From Adineta steineri (Eukaryota > Rotifera > Eurotatoria > Adinetida > Adinetidae), in NCBI GenBank assembly GCA_905250115.1, contig CAJNOI010000199.1, forward strand, positions 62,001 to 126,000: 64,000 bases of DNA. The letters run 5' to 3'. A program made the position numbers and the translations under genes. The notes beneath the pieces were generated by a model that saw only the letters and a program-made list of their open reading frames with translations, was not told where the DNA came from and did no database searches. This document shows positions 33,870 through 44,385 of the stretch, piece by piece; positions within the stretch are counted from its first letter, which is position 1, and each line of letters opens with the position of its first letter.

Positions 33870-34871
33870 ATGGCTTCAACTAATACTAGCAGCATTGAAC
33901 AATACAATACTATCTTTAACAATTCTGTATATTCATTTTGGTTTTATTTCGTTACTATCTGTAGTATTCCTTCGGTAGTTTGTTTTATCTTTGATTTTTA
34001 TCAATTTATAAAACATCGTAAAACTTTAATATATGAAAATATAACTCATCATATTATTCTTTGTTTACTTATTAATGATTTTATTCAAGTTTTTATCATT
34101 CAACCATTTACATTAGTTTATTTTTATTTTGGACATATTAAATATTTCTATAGTGTAACTTATTGTATGTTTTGGATATATTTTAATTATACTTTCATTA
34201 ATCAATCATTAATTTTTACAGCATATGCATCAGTTGAACGATATCTTCTTTTATTTCATAAACAACTGATGTTACGACATAAAATTCTATTTCATTATAT
34301 TCCTTTACTAATTACTATTGTTTATCTTCCTTGTATGTTGTTTTATTTAATTTTTTTATTTCCATGTACACATAATTTTGATCCTACTCAATATGAATGT
34401 GGTGCACCATGTTTTGCTCAATCACAACCAATTGGTATTATTAATCAAATAATACATTTATTCATTCCGGTTACAGTTCTTGTTTTTTTCAATAGTTTTA
34501 TTCTTATTAGAGTTTTGGCACAAAAGAAACGATCTGCTGCTGCTGTTGCAGGTTCTTTATCGGCTAATTTTTGGAAACAAAATAGTCGTATGATAATACA
34601 ATTAGCGACAATATGTTTATTAGCATTAGCAGTTTGGATACCATATGTAACATCTCTTCTGATTCAAATATTTGGTGATCGAGCATTTGGTGGTTCAATA
34701 ATCTTCTTTCATATTATCAATGCAACTTATATACCTAATATTGGCACACCATTCTTTGCTCTCATAGGATTTCCAGTAGAAATAAGAGGAAGAATGCGCA
34801 CTTGTATCACATATTTAAAAAGAAGACAGCAACGACAAAATCGTATTGCAAATACGACAACTGCAACCTGA
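33870..34871 (+). CDS. orphan rhodopsin-like GPCR, intronless
   Basis: A 333-residue seven-helix receptor with two or more N-terminal N-glycosylation sites (N-T-S, N-N-S). Helix 1 includes FYFVTICSIPSVVCFIFDF. Helix 2 carries LLINDF in place of LAVAD. Helix 3 ends ASVERYLLLF (an ERY version of DRY). Helix 6 has LATICLLALAVWIPYVTSLL. Helix 7 reads NIGTPFFALIGF where most class A receptors have NPxxY. Cysteines in CMFWIYF and in the second loop (YECGAPCF) could form the usual disulphide. A basic Arg/Gln C-tail follows. Ligand is unknown. Such intronless, divergent receptors are common in lineage-specific expansions. The AATAAA at 34948-34953 fits its 3' end. Confidence 0.85.
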   Translation: MASTNTSSIEQYNTIFNNSVYSFWFYFVTICSIPSVVCFIFDFYQFIKHRKTLIYENITHHIILCLLINDFIQVFIIQPFTLVYFYFGHIKYFYSVTYCMFWIYFNYTFINQSLIFTAYASVERYLLLFHKQLMLRHKILFHYIPLLITIVYLPCMLFYLIFLFPCTHNFDPTQYECGAPCFAQSQPIGIINQIIHLFIPVTVLVFFNSFILIRVLAQKKRSAAAVAGSLSANFWKQNSRMIIQLATICLLALAVWIPYVTSLLIQIFGDRAFGGSIIFFHIINATYIPNIGTPFFALIGFPVEIRGRMRTCITYLKRRQQRQNRIANTTTAT

Positions 34872-34947
34872 ATTAAATCATGTCACTTTAAATGTATCAA
34901 AAAGCTTTTATTGTTGTTTGTATTGTGTGATCAATGTGCGTTGTATG

Positions 34948-34953
34948 AATAAA
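34948..34953 (+). terminator. AATAAA polyadenylation signal for the orphan GPCR
   Basis: AATAAA 77 nt after the stop codon, with a further AATAAA about 14 nt downstream. Spacing is normal for a short 3' UTR. Confidence 0.5.
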
Positions 34954-35207
34954 AACACAAAATAAATGTTTTCCATGAATCTAATCGAAGTGATGGCATA
35001 GTTGCGTTAGTATAATATGTTTCTTGAGGGTCTGAATGTTATTCCCTTTTCTGAAAGAAAGGATTATATTGTGTTTAAGTCGGGATGAAATAAACCAAAG
35101 AGAACTCAGCAACTGTTAGATGACAAACTTTGACCAAAGGTTTTCGGGATCGTGGAATCCGAATCCGAGGTTAGTTTTTTATATAATGAATTATTCAGGC
35201 TTCGTAG

Positions 35208-35298
35208 TCCTTCTATATTTCCTATATGTCCTATATATTTAAAAATGCTCCTATAATTTCCTATTTTTCATGCATTTTTCCTATATTTCCTATATTTA
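35208..35298 (+). repeat. TCCTATAT-type minisatellite
   Basis: Irregular repeats of TTCCTATATTT / CCTATATGT / CCTATATATTT over about 90 bp, with two almost identical units at the right end (TTCCTATATTTCCTATATTT). Confidence 0.65.
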
Positions 35299-35383
35299 TA
35301 AGAAATCTAATTTTTTTCAAATGAAATATATATTAATAAATTAATTGTATTCGTTATCTCAGTGTAACCAATGACATCCTTTT

Positions 35384-35407
35384 GAGGGTGTGGGTGTGGG
35401 TGTGGGG
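35384..35407 (+). repeat. interstitial TGTGGG telomere-like tract (site B)
   Basis: GAGGG followed by three GTGTGGG-type repeats and ending TGGGG. TGTGGG is the telomere unit I recall for bdelloid rotifers such as Adineta vaga. It directly abuts the left arm of a 32-bp inverted repeat. Confidence 0.6.
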
Positions 35408-35510
35408 CAAGGGGGAAAAAGCGAGACTTCATCTACTTCCGTACCCCTATTGTACTCCCATCGTACTTCAAAAGTTTTGAAGTAGATGAAGTCTCGCTTT
35501 GTCCCCCTTG
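35408..35510. mobile_element. 103-bp foldback with 32-bp inverted arms
   Basis: The left arm (35408-35439) begins CAAGGGGGAAAAAGCGAGAC. The right arm (35479-35510) is its reverse complement with one mismatch. The 39-bp centre includes repeated GTAC words and an ACTTCAAAA/TTTTGAAGT palindrome that overlaps the right arm. It could be a tiny MITE or a hairpin scar. Confidence 0.7.
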
Positions 35511-35766
35511 GATTAAACTCATCTTTGAACATTCTCAAGAGAAATTTTAACTTTCGATAGAAAAACCTTAATGATCATTTTTAATTCAACGTCAATGAAT
35601 ATCAAATTGTTTTAGGATGGAGATTTCTTATCTACCGAAAAAAGCTTTTCTTCATTCTTTTACTACCTACAGATCTTTATTGACTTTGGCTCATTCTATT
35701 TTATCGAACTATATATGAAGATGAAAAGAAAACAGATATTCATTTCTTCGAGAAATTCTTCAACAA

Positions 35767-37176
35767 ATGGCCGTCACAGGAAACAGCGGAGCAAAATGTT
35801 CTATTTGTAATAAAGCAAATGCAACATGTCTTTGTTCAGGATGTTCAAAAGATTTTTGTTTTCAACATTTAATAGAACACCGACAAATTCTTGATAAACA
35901 ATTAGAAGAAGCCATCAATGATCATAATCAATTTCAACAAACAATTATTCAACAAAAACAAAATCCATTAAATTCTTCTCTAATCAAACAAATCAATCAA
36001 TGGGAAACAACTTCAATTCATCAAATTCAACAAAGAATAAAAGAATGTCGAGAAAAATTGATGAATTTAACACAAAAGTCAATGAATGATGTGGAAAAAA
36101 AGTTTATTGAATTATCTAAAAAGTTAAAAGAAATTCGTGAAGAAAATGAATTTAATGAAGTTAATTTAAAAGGTTTTCAATTAAAATTAACAGAAATTAC
36201 ACAAGAATTTCTTAAATCTTCAAATATTTCTATTCGAGAAGATTCAAAAGAATTTATTAACAAAATTTCAGTTATTTCATCCAACAAATGGAAACAACAA
36301 GGAATTCTTGTTGCTGGAGGAAATGGAAAAGAGGATCACTTAAATCAACTCTATGGTCCTGAAGGGATCTTTATTGATCATCACAACAATATTTTCATTG
36401 CTGAATGGGGGAATCATCGTATTGTTGAATGGAAATGTCGTTTCAACAATGGACAAATCATTGCCGGAGGAAATGTAAGAATAAATAGAAATGATCAATT
36501 GTCTTATCCAACAGATGTTCTTATTGATAAACAAAATGATTCTTTCATTATTTCTGATTCTTCGAACAGACGAGTAATTCGATGTTTTCGTCAAAATTCA
36601 AAAAAATAACAAATTCTCATTTCTGATATTTCGTATGGGAGTCTGTCAATAGATAAAAATGGATTTATCTATGTTTCTGATATGGAGAAACATGAAGTGC
36701 GACGATGGAACGAAGAAGACAAAAGAGGAACAATTGTTGCAGGTGGAAATGGAAAAGGAAATGATCTTAATCAATTCAATTCTCCTCGTTTTATCTTTGT
36801 CGATGAAGATGAATCTCTTTATGTATCAGATTGTTGGAATCATCGTGTAATGAAATGGAGAAAAAATGCAAAGGAAGGAATTATTGTTGCTGGTGGAAAT
36901 GGTCAAGGAAATAGTCTCAAACAATTGTCTAATCCTGCAGGAGTGATTGTTGATCATTTGGGTCACATCTATGCCGCAGATTATAATAATCATCAAGTAA
37001 TGCGTTGGTGTGAAGGAGATACAGAAGGTGAAATTGTTGTTGGTGGAAATGGTGAAGGAAAAGAATTAAATCAATTGGATTATCCCAGTGGTTTATCATT
37101 TGATTCAGAAGAGAATCTTTATGTTGCTGATCGAGAGAATAATCGAATATTAAAATATGAAAAAATTATTAATTAA
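35767..37176 (+). pseudogene. B-box + NHL-repeat gene interrupted by one in-frame stop
   Basis: One long frame of 470 codons from ATG 35767 to TAA 37174-37176, broken only by a TAA at 36607-36609. The N-terminus has a B-box-type zinc finger (CSICNKANATCLCSGCSKDF, then CFQHLIEH). A coiled coil of about 130 residues follows. NHL blades then repeat the pattern VAGGNGKxxxLNQLxxPxGI...IYVAD-x-NHRVMRW six times. The stop falls at the start of the third blade (RQNSKK*QILISDIS), and homology continues in the same frame on both sides. Upstream alone encodes 280 residues. It is a TRIM-NHL-like protein without a RING. Alternatives are a single nonsense mutation, a sequencing error, or readthrough. No plausible GT-AG intron removes the stop. 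The gene has no introns. Confidence 0.75.
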
Positions 37177-38103
37177 AAATATTTTAATTTTAAATTAACA
37201 AAACCAAAATGAATAAAATAGTTCCAATACAATTTTTCTTGAATGAATCAAGTTAATAAAATTTAAAAGAATACTGAATTAGAAAAAAATTTATTTTTGT
37301 AGAAAAACCAGGCAAAACAATTCTCAAATTGAGAAAAACAGTTAAATAAAGAAAAAAAACTTGTAAATGGAAATTTTAGTAGATTTATTTTTGTGATTTT
37401 ATGATTTACGGAGAGAAAGGAAAGAGAGAAGAAAAAAGATAAATGAATAAGAATGAAATCAACATCGTTTGTCTTTGATATTCATGTAAATGTTTATGTT
37501 TGTTAAAGTTTACATTTTATGTACATATATAAAATTGTAGTTGTAACATTATTATTTCTTTGTACTGTTGTAACTTCATTATATTTGTATACTCTTGGTT
37601 GTGTTTTTGGTTGATAATGATCGAAAGAATGATCGAAAATTCTGTTGTTGTTAAAATATATGATTTTCACATTTACTCTACATTTATTTTCATTTATTTA
37701 AAAAGATGTTAATGAGATTTTTTTTATATATTGAATCATTTTCATCTCTTAAGATAGAATTCACTGTTCGAAGTCTATACAATCTAATCAGACATAATTT
37801 CAATTTCTACTATGAAAAATTGCCCTAATTTATGAAGTTCTCCATATATATTTGAACATGTAACATATTCTACTTCATCGACGTACAATGAAGATGAAAA
37901 TTCAAGAAATGAATGTTTTTCGTATATCACTTTGGTATGACAATACATTAGATCAATGAAAACTATCAATCAAGTATATGTCTGTGAGATTATTAAGAAA
38001 AAAGACATTATCAGACATTCTTTTTATTTTTATTTTTTCGTATATAAATTAATAAAATCAAATGAATATCATTCTAAAGAAATTGAATTATAACATGTAT
38101 ATT
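37177..38103. other. convergent intergenic region
   Basis: About 930 bp between the NHL gene and the SLC46-like gene, AT-rich, with AATAAA-type strings near 37213 and 37258. No gene or structured repeat was found. Confidence 0.5.
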
Positions 38104-39814
38104 TCAAATAGTCTGAACATTATGATCTTGTTCTATGCAATAATCTGTTGATGTTATTGAACTTGTACGTGATATATCGGATAATTGTTGTGGTATAAAA
38201 AATGAATTAGCATCTCCAATTTGTGGTGGCCATTCCGATGAAACTAAAACTGACATTGGATTTAAATCTATTTCTTCTTCATTTATTTCTTGTTTATCAT
38301 CTTCATCAGGCATCCATCTTGAAACATACCATAAACATCTAAGAAAAAAAAAAATTCGAATTAAATTGTATACTTCTTCTAAAAAAATCATACTTACATA
38401 TTCGAAACAAGTGGTATTATACATAGACCAGCTGCAAGTAAAAAAGTAAAATTTTTATAATTAATTACTGTACGTGCATAGACCCAATTGAAGAAACAAT
38501 ATCCCAGAACTTTCATAATTGTATTTATTTCTGTCACTAATGTAAAAGCACTTGTTCTTTCATGTATTTCCAACCATTTTGATATCATTGATAGAGTTAA
38601 AAAATTTTGATAACCAGACAATGAACCAAGTATTAATCCTGCATACATTTGCCAATTATTTTCAGCAAATGCTATCCAAATTGATGTAAGAAAAAAAAAT
38701 ATATGACTAATTATACATATGATTATATCACAAGCACCAAGTTTTGTTAAAATTTTCATTCCTAATACACTAAAAATACCAAAACCAATTAATGCTGTTG
38801 CTGAATAATTTCCAATTTGTTTCGATGTCCAACAAAATGGAGCATTAAGAAGATATAAAAGAAGTACAGTAAATGCTGTACAAATAAATGAAAATGATGC
38901 ATAAGCTAAAAGTGTAAGTAGAAGACTAATTGATTTTTTACGTGAACGATTTTGAAATCCAAAAACTTTACAAATATCAAAAAAATAACTCCAATTTGTC
39001 ACTGAGCTTTGTGTATTTAGAAATGAATCGGAATCATTAGAATTCGATAAAGACTTGTAATGATACGTATCTGATTTAAAATAAAATATAACAATAAAAA
39101 TTGAAATTAAATGCAAGATAAGTGCAGCCCAATATAAATCAGTAAAACCTTGCCATGCTATATAATAACCAATAACAAATGCTCCTATTGCAGAAACTAT
39201 CATTGATATTCCACCAAAAATAACAAATCGAGATGAACGTTCACTTTCAACAGTATTTTCAGTAATAAATAAATTGAGAACAAAATCTAAATTTGAGAAT
39301 TTAAAAAAAAAGAAATATCAAAAAGAAATTTATTACTTCGAACATTATCAGAACCTGATAAACCAGCTATAAATGCAGCTACATACCACCAATATTCAGG
39401 TAAATGAAAATATATAATAGATAACCAAATAATTAATTGAGTTGCATTGCCTATCATCGGTAACATAAGAACAAATCGTCTACCTAATTTTGGAGTATAC
39501 AATCCAAGAATATAAGTCATAATAATAATTGGACAACAACTCCATAGATTCGCCCAAAAGAATAGATCGGCAGATCGTTGTTGTGCCCATGCTTGAGCAA
39601 TATTATTTCCAGAAATACCAGTTTTTATACATTTGCCTAATGAATTATTAACTGTTTTGTTTAGAAATGTTGAATTCTGAATAGGATGTGGTGATAATGT
39701 ATAGATTTCTAAATAGAATGTATAGATATATTGTCCAAGTGTAAAGACAATACAAGTACAGAGTGTCTGAAGACTAAGAACCGTCGCGATAGTATAACTA
39801 CTGACAAATGTCAT
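38104..39814 (-). CDS. SLC46-like MFS transporter, copy 1
   Basis: A 12-helix transporter in three or four exons. The N-terminus (MTFVSSYTIATVLSLQTLCT) leads to a glycosylatable first loop (N-S-T, N-K-T, N-N-S). WAQQRSADLFFWANLWSCCP and the conserved cytoplasmic YTPKLGRRFVLMLPMIG loop (GxxxDRxGRR equivalent) follow. The C-terminal half has SISLLLTLLAYASFSFICTA, GMKILTKLGACDIIICI and SKWLEIHERTSAFTLVTEIN. The tail is acidic (DEDDKQEINEEEIDLNP). This arrangement resembles SLC46 (proton-coupled folate, heme or muropeptide carriers). The ATG at 39814 aligns with the start of the neighbouring paralogue; an in-frame TTG upstream was not used. The paralogue at 40058-41685 is a tandem copy. Confidence 0.7.
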
Positions 39815-40057
39815 TAGATAAAATCGTATTTCTGGAATCAAAAAAAAGTATTTGTTAGCATATATAATGAAATTTTTTCTTCAAAATGTACACCGACTCA
39901 TACGCTCAGATGGTTTCTTTTTTTGCACAGAATCAACGAAGCATAGCGGTAAATTGTGTGATGCACGTGGGCTATGCATTCAAAACATACGAAAGGAAGA
40001 AAAAAATATTATTATTCATTATATTAATTGGATTTATTTTTATTTTATTAAATAATA

Positions 40058-41685
40058 TTAAGAAACTATATGATGATGACTCGTTGATGGTGGTAATATT
40101 AATGGTTCTGATTCAGAATTTGAAATTAAAATTTCATCATTAGACATTCGTCGTGTTACACCAAATAAACATCTAATTGAAAGGAAAAACAATATTTTTT
40201 GATTTGAAATTTCAATTTATTTTTCTTACATATTTAATATAAACGAAATAATACTAAATCCAGCAGCCATTAATAATGTAAAATTACGAAAATTAGCAAC
40301 TGTTTGTGCATAAATCCAATTAAAAACTGAATCACCAAACGTTGTAACAATTGTATTTACTTCGGCTACCAAAGCAAATGCATGATTTCGTTCATGAGGT
40401 TCTAACCATTTCGACATCATTGGTAATGTTAAAGCATTTTGATAATCAGCATATGGACTGATTAATAATCCAGCATATAATTGCCAACTACGTTTAGCAA
40501 ATGCAATCCAAAGAGATGATGCAGTAAAAAATAGATGACTTAATGTGCAGATAATTGTATCACTAGCACCAAGACGTGTAAAGAATTTCATTCCAAGTAA
40601 ACTAAAAATTGCACAAGATATGGAAGCTAATGCTGTATAATTTCCAACATTTTCTGATGACCAACAAAATGGAGAATCGAGAAGATACCAAAGAAATGCT
40701 GCATATGTTGAATATGCTAATAAATAGAAAATATAGGCGAAAAGAATTAAAAGAAGACTAATTGATTTTTGTCGTGGTTGATTTTTAAAACTAAAGATTT
40801 GAAATAAACTTAAACAATTGTTACATTTTGATTTTAATGGTCGAGATTCTTTAATTTGAGTTACAGTTACAGATGATGATGATAATAGTGAAGTTCTTTC
40901 GTTGACTATATGAGAAGAATTTTTAAAAAATAAAATAACAATTATAATGGAAATAATTTGTAATCCTAAAGAAATCCAGTACAGATCTGTAAAACCACGC
41001 CAATTGATATAATAACCACTAGCAAACGTTACAATAGCAGATACAGTTGTTGTCAATGCTTCAAATAAAACAAAACGAGATGATCGATCGTTCTCTTTCG
41101 TATTATCTACGATGATTAAACTCAATACAAAATCTATAAATAACAAACATTAATCATGTATATATATATAGATAAAATATTTCGTTTACTTAAAATATAA
41201 CTTGAACCAGATAAACCAACAATAAAACTAGCTATATACCACCAATAATCAGCTAGATGAAAATAAATAATTGCTAACCAAATAGCTAGCTGACCGGTAG
41301 TTCCTAACATAGGTACTATAAGAACAAATTGTCTACCTAATTTTGGAGTATATACTCCAAGAATATAAGTCATTATAATCATTGGACAACTATTCCATAA
41401 ATCAATTCGAAAGAATAGATCCGCTGATTGTTCTTGTGCCCATACTTGAGCATTACTATTTGAAGAATTACTTGTATTATCTATGCATTGTGATGAGGCA
41501 TCATTAATTGATTTTAATAAATGAATTGAAGGAATAAAATTTGTGGTAAAATTTTGAGTACCATTCGATGGATATGTTTGTAAATAAGAAGCATAAATAT
41601 ATTGTCCAACAGTTGAAATAATACTATGACATACTGTTTGAAGACATAGAATAGTCGCTATAGCATAATTACTAATATACGTCAT
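40058..41685 (-). CDS. SLC46-like MFS transporter, copy 2 (tandem paralogue)
   Basis: Same architecture and exon boundaries as the gene at 38104-39814. It starts MTYISNYAIATILCLQTVCH, has WAQEQSADLFFRIDLWNSCP and YTPKLGRQFVLIVPMLG, then SKWLEPHERNHAFALVAEVN, and ends with an acidic/His tail (SHHHIVS). The last intron (donor GTAAG, acceptor CAATTAG) splits the same ILE-CYS-LEU codons as copy 1. Only about 240 bp separates it from copy 1, which indicates local duplication. The first large loop is longer and Asn/Ser rich. The copies have diverged widely, so the duplication is not recent. Confidence 0.72.
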
Positions 41686-42180
41686 TATAAAATATTATGA
41701 TACTCATGTTTCGATTAATAAAAATACATTCTTTGTGAATTAAATGTTTGCATATCCTATTACTCATCATCGCGCAATAGAACATTCTTTTTTCTTTTCT
41801 TTTCATTCTTTAAAGAAAAAATACATCGTACATGTAAAGTCATAGAAAGGAAAGAAAAAAATCGACGGATGTACTTTTTCTTTTTTGTTCAGGTCGCGAA
41901 GGATGTCGAAGAAAAAAAAAATTTTTTTTTCTTCCTTCAATGCAATATTCTTTCAAAAGAGGTTCTTAGTACACATATGATTGATGTTATAAATATTGAG
42001 AATAGATCAGACAGATATTTCTTATCCTGTAATTTTAAAAAATCAATTTTTCGTTCAAGCATGTACTTAAAGATCACTTAAACAACTTATATCGATATGT
42101 TCAAGTCATCGATATCTATTGAAAAATGGCATAAAACATAAGTAATATAAGATTTTGATAACTAACAACCGTATAGGTGA

Positions 42181-42295
42181 CTTCGTTCACCAAATTCTAA
42201 CCATTTCGACATCATTAATGTTGTCAATGAACGTTGATAAGCAGAAAATGCACTGATTAATAACCCTATCCTGCATATAATTGACAAGTATGTCT
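42181..42295 (-). pseudogene. decayed fragment of a third SLC46-like copy
   Basis: Read on the minus strand, the segment matches the region CQLYAG-LLIS ... MMSKWLE-ER of the two neighbouring transporters, with most codons recognisable. An extra five bases after the YAG codons break the frame. Only about 115 bp remain recognisable; nothing of the other helices survives. It shows that the tandem array was once longer. Confidence 0.75.
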
Positions 42296-42518
42296 TACCA
42301 ATGTAATGCTTACAGATTTATTACCAGTAACATCAATGCTCGTTTTCTTTCCACATGCATTGTCACATGTGTCCCATACTCATACTATACAATATACATA
42401 AAAGTAGAACAAATGTCTATTAATATTTTTTTTTCCTATCTTGTACTTAAGAAAAAAGAAATTGACAGTATCATATGATTGATAAGAGAACAGCGAAAAA
42501 AATTTAAAATAAAAAAAA

Positions 42519-42618
42519 NNNNNNNNNNNNNNNNNNNNNNNNNNNNNNNNNNNNNNNNNNNNNNNNNNNNNNNNNNNNNNNNNNNNNNNNNNNNNNNNNN
42601 NNNNNNNNNNNNNNNNNN
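42519..42618. other. assembly gap, 100 N
   Basis: One hundred unknown bases, the conventional size of a scaffold gap of unknown length, so true content here may be larger. It lies just downstream of the decayed transporter copy. Confidence 0.99.
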
Positions 42619-43141
42619 ACATACGATTTTATATTTTTGTATTTTGTTTGTCATTCATATAATTAAATAGAGAATTGTTGGATATTTATTTCATTATTAA
42701 TCATATTCATTTTACAAAAGCAAAGAAAATTAAACAAGTTAATAGATATGTCGTCGATGTGATTTATTTCTTTTTCTTTTCTATAAAAGAAGAAGAAGAA
42801 GAACGAAAGAATCTAGATCGATCATATGTGCGATATTCTAGTGCATTTTTCATAGCTGATTAACGATTAAGTCATTCAATCCGTGTTACAGTCGATTAAT
42901 TGTCTTTGCTTGAATTGATTTCGTAAAATTCTCACATATCGATGTCAACATGATGTCTCTCATTTTCATTTCTTTTTTCCCAAGAGAATAATTAACATTG
43001 AACGTATACATTCATTTGATCTGTTCATTTAGTCTTTTTTATTAAATAAATCTATACAAAAAAACAAAAACACCAAGATTTAGATTTCTTTACATATATA
43101 TATATATAATTTTATTAATGAAGATACTGTGTACAGGAAGA

Positions 43142-44385
43142 CTAGAATCGTACAGAGCGAATACAACCTAATGATGATAATTGTTGTTGTTGTTGAATAT
43201 TCACCGATGAATGTATTCGTGGTAATACAAGTGTAACAGGTAAATTTTCTTGTATGACAGTATGATGAATAACAAGTGTACTTAAATTGATAAATGTTTT
43301 CGATGAATTCTATAATAAACAAATTTAATTAAATGAAAATTGAAATAAATATTTTTGTTAAACTTACTTGTATTCGACAATTATTATTATGACTTGTTCG
43401 TTGAATAAAAAAATGTTCAATAGATTTTTCATTGATTTTTAACGATAAAATAAATGGATAATCCAAACAAAGATAACTACATCGAATAAGAAATGATCCA
43501 ATTGGTTGTTCAATATTATTTAAATATTCTTCACATATCTCTTTCGGTAAACCTTCTTGATACCAACCAGCAACATTTAATAAATCTTGATCACTAGAAA
43601 AATTCGAAATATTAATTAAAAAAAAATGTAATTCAAGAACTTTATCTATCGAAGGAGCAGCTGGTCAGGAAAAGCAACTCACTAATATGTTAATCAACCG
43701 TGTTGAACAATTGAAAATTTGATTATCGTTACTATTGACGCCCTATTGTCTTTCCTACATATATAGTATTATTGCAATTAGATGCTGTGCGATCAAGTGT
43801 ATGTATAGACGAAACAAGACAATAATCTCCCGGTCATCTCTGTCTGCACACACATAAATATATATATATATCTTTACATCTGTATGTAATTTAAGACGTC
43901 GGTGTATTCATCACGCGATATGGTTGAATGAAAGTGAATATGATCATATTTCAAGGTCGAAAATAAAAGACTTACTCGATTCGATGACGTATTATTGGTT
44001 TTGGTGTATCAACAGACATGGAAATAATTGATTGAGAATCGAAATGAACTTGTTTATTAATAGTTACACGTATTTTTTCAATTTGTTTATCTAAATCCCA
44101 AACATTATCATAGATATCTGAATTATGATCAGATGTATCTATTCTTGTTGTTTGTGATGGTGATGATGATGAAAGAAGCGATGCTAAACTTTTATGTTTC
44201 GATAATTTTTCTTTGAAGTATTTTGTTATACTAATACGACGATGTGCTGATGATGATTGATCAGTTTGAGATAAACTTAATCGTGAACCATATCCGGATG
44301 AAGATGATAATGATATAGATGAACAAGAAATATCGCGATCAAATCGAAATGAATCGGTAGTTTTAAAACCATCAAGTTTCGGCAT
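43142..44385 (-). CDS. SH2-domain adaptor-like protein
   Basis: Three coding exons. The first half (MPKLDGFKTTDSFRFDRDIS) is Ser-rich and lacks domains. It has a likely basic patch (RRISITKYFKEKLSKHKSLA). The second half is an SH2 domain: WYQEGLPKEICEEYLNNIEQ, then SFLIRCSYLCLDYPFILSLK, where the arginine in FLIR matches the invariant phosphotyrosine-binding Arg of the FLVR motif. NCRIQ-NSSKTFINLSTLVI follows. It ends LGCIRSVRF with TAG (43142-43144). The protein probably acts as an adaptor in tyrosine-kinase signalling. The start at 44385 follows a TTTCTAG acceptor 5 nt upstream. A 36-nt upstream exon (about 44470-44505, ending CAAAC before GTAAGT) is likely non-coding. No further family can be fixed. 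Confidence 0.75.

Larger units (their letters stand above)
34872..35766. other. intergenic region with minisatellite and foldback
   Basis: About 900 bp containing a TCCTATAT minisatellite (35208-35298), a telomere-like G tract (35384-35407) and a 32-bp inverted repeat (35408-35510). The rest is AT-rich, ending in the promoter of the NHL gene. Confidence 0.6.
41686..43141. other. region with transporter remnant and 100-N gap
   Basis: About 1.45 kb between the second SLC46-like gene and the SH2 gene. It contains a short decayed transporter copy (42181-42295) and an assembly gap (42519-42618). The remainder is AT-rich with a GAAGAAGAAGAAGAA run near 42788-42803 and no other gene. Confidence 0.6.

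Noticed and set aside
35140..35170. GGAATCCGAATCCGAGG considered as a tRNA B-box-like segment
   Set aside because: No A box, anticodon arm or acceptor pairing could be drawn around it.
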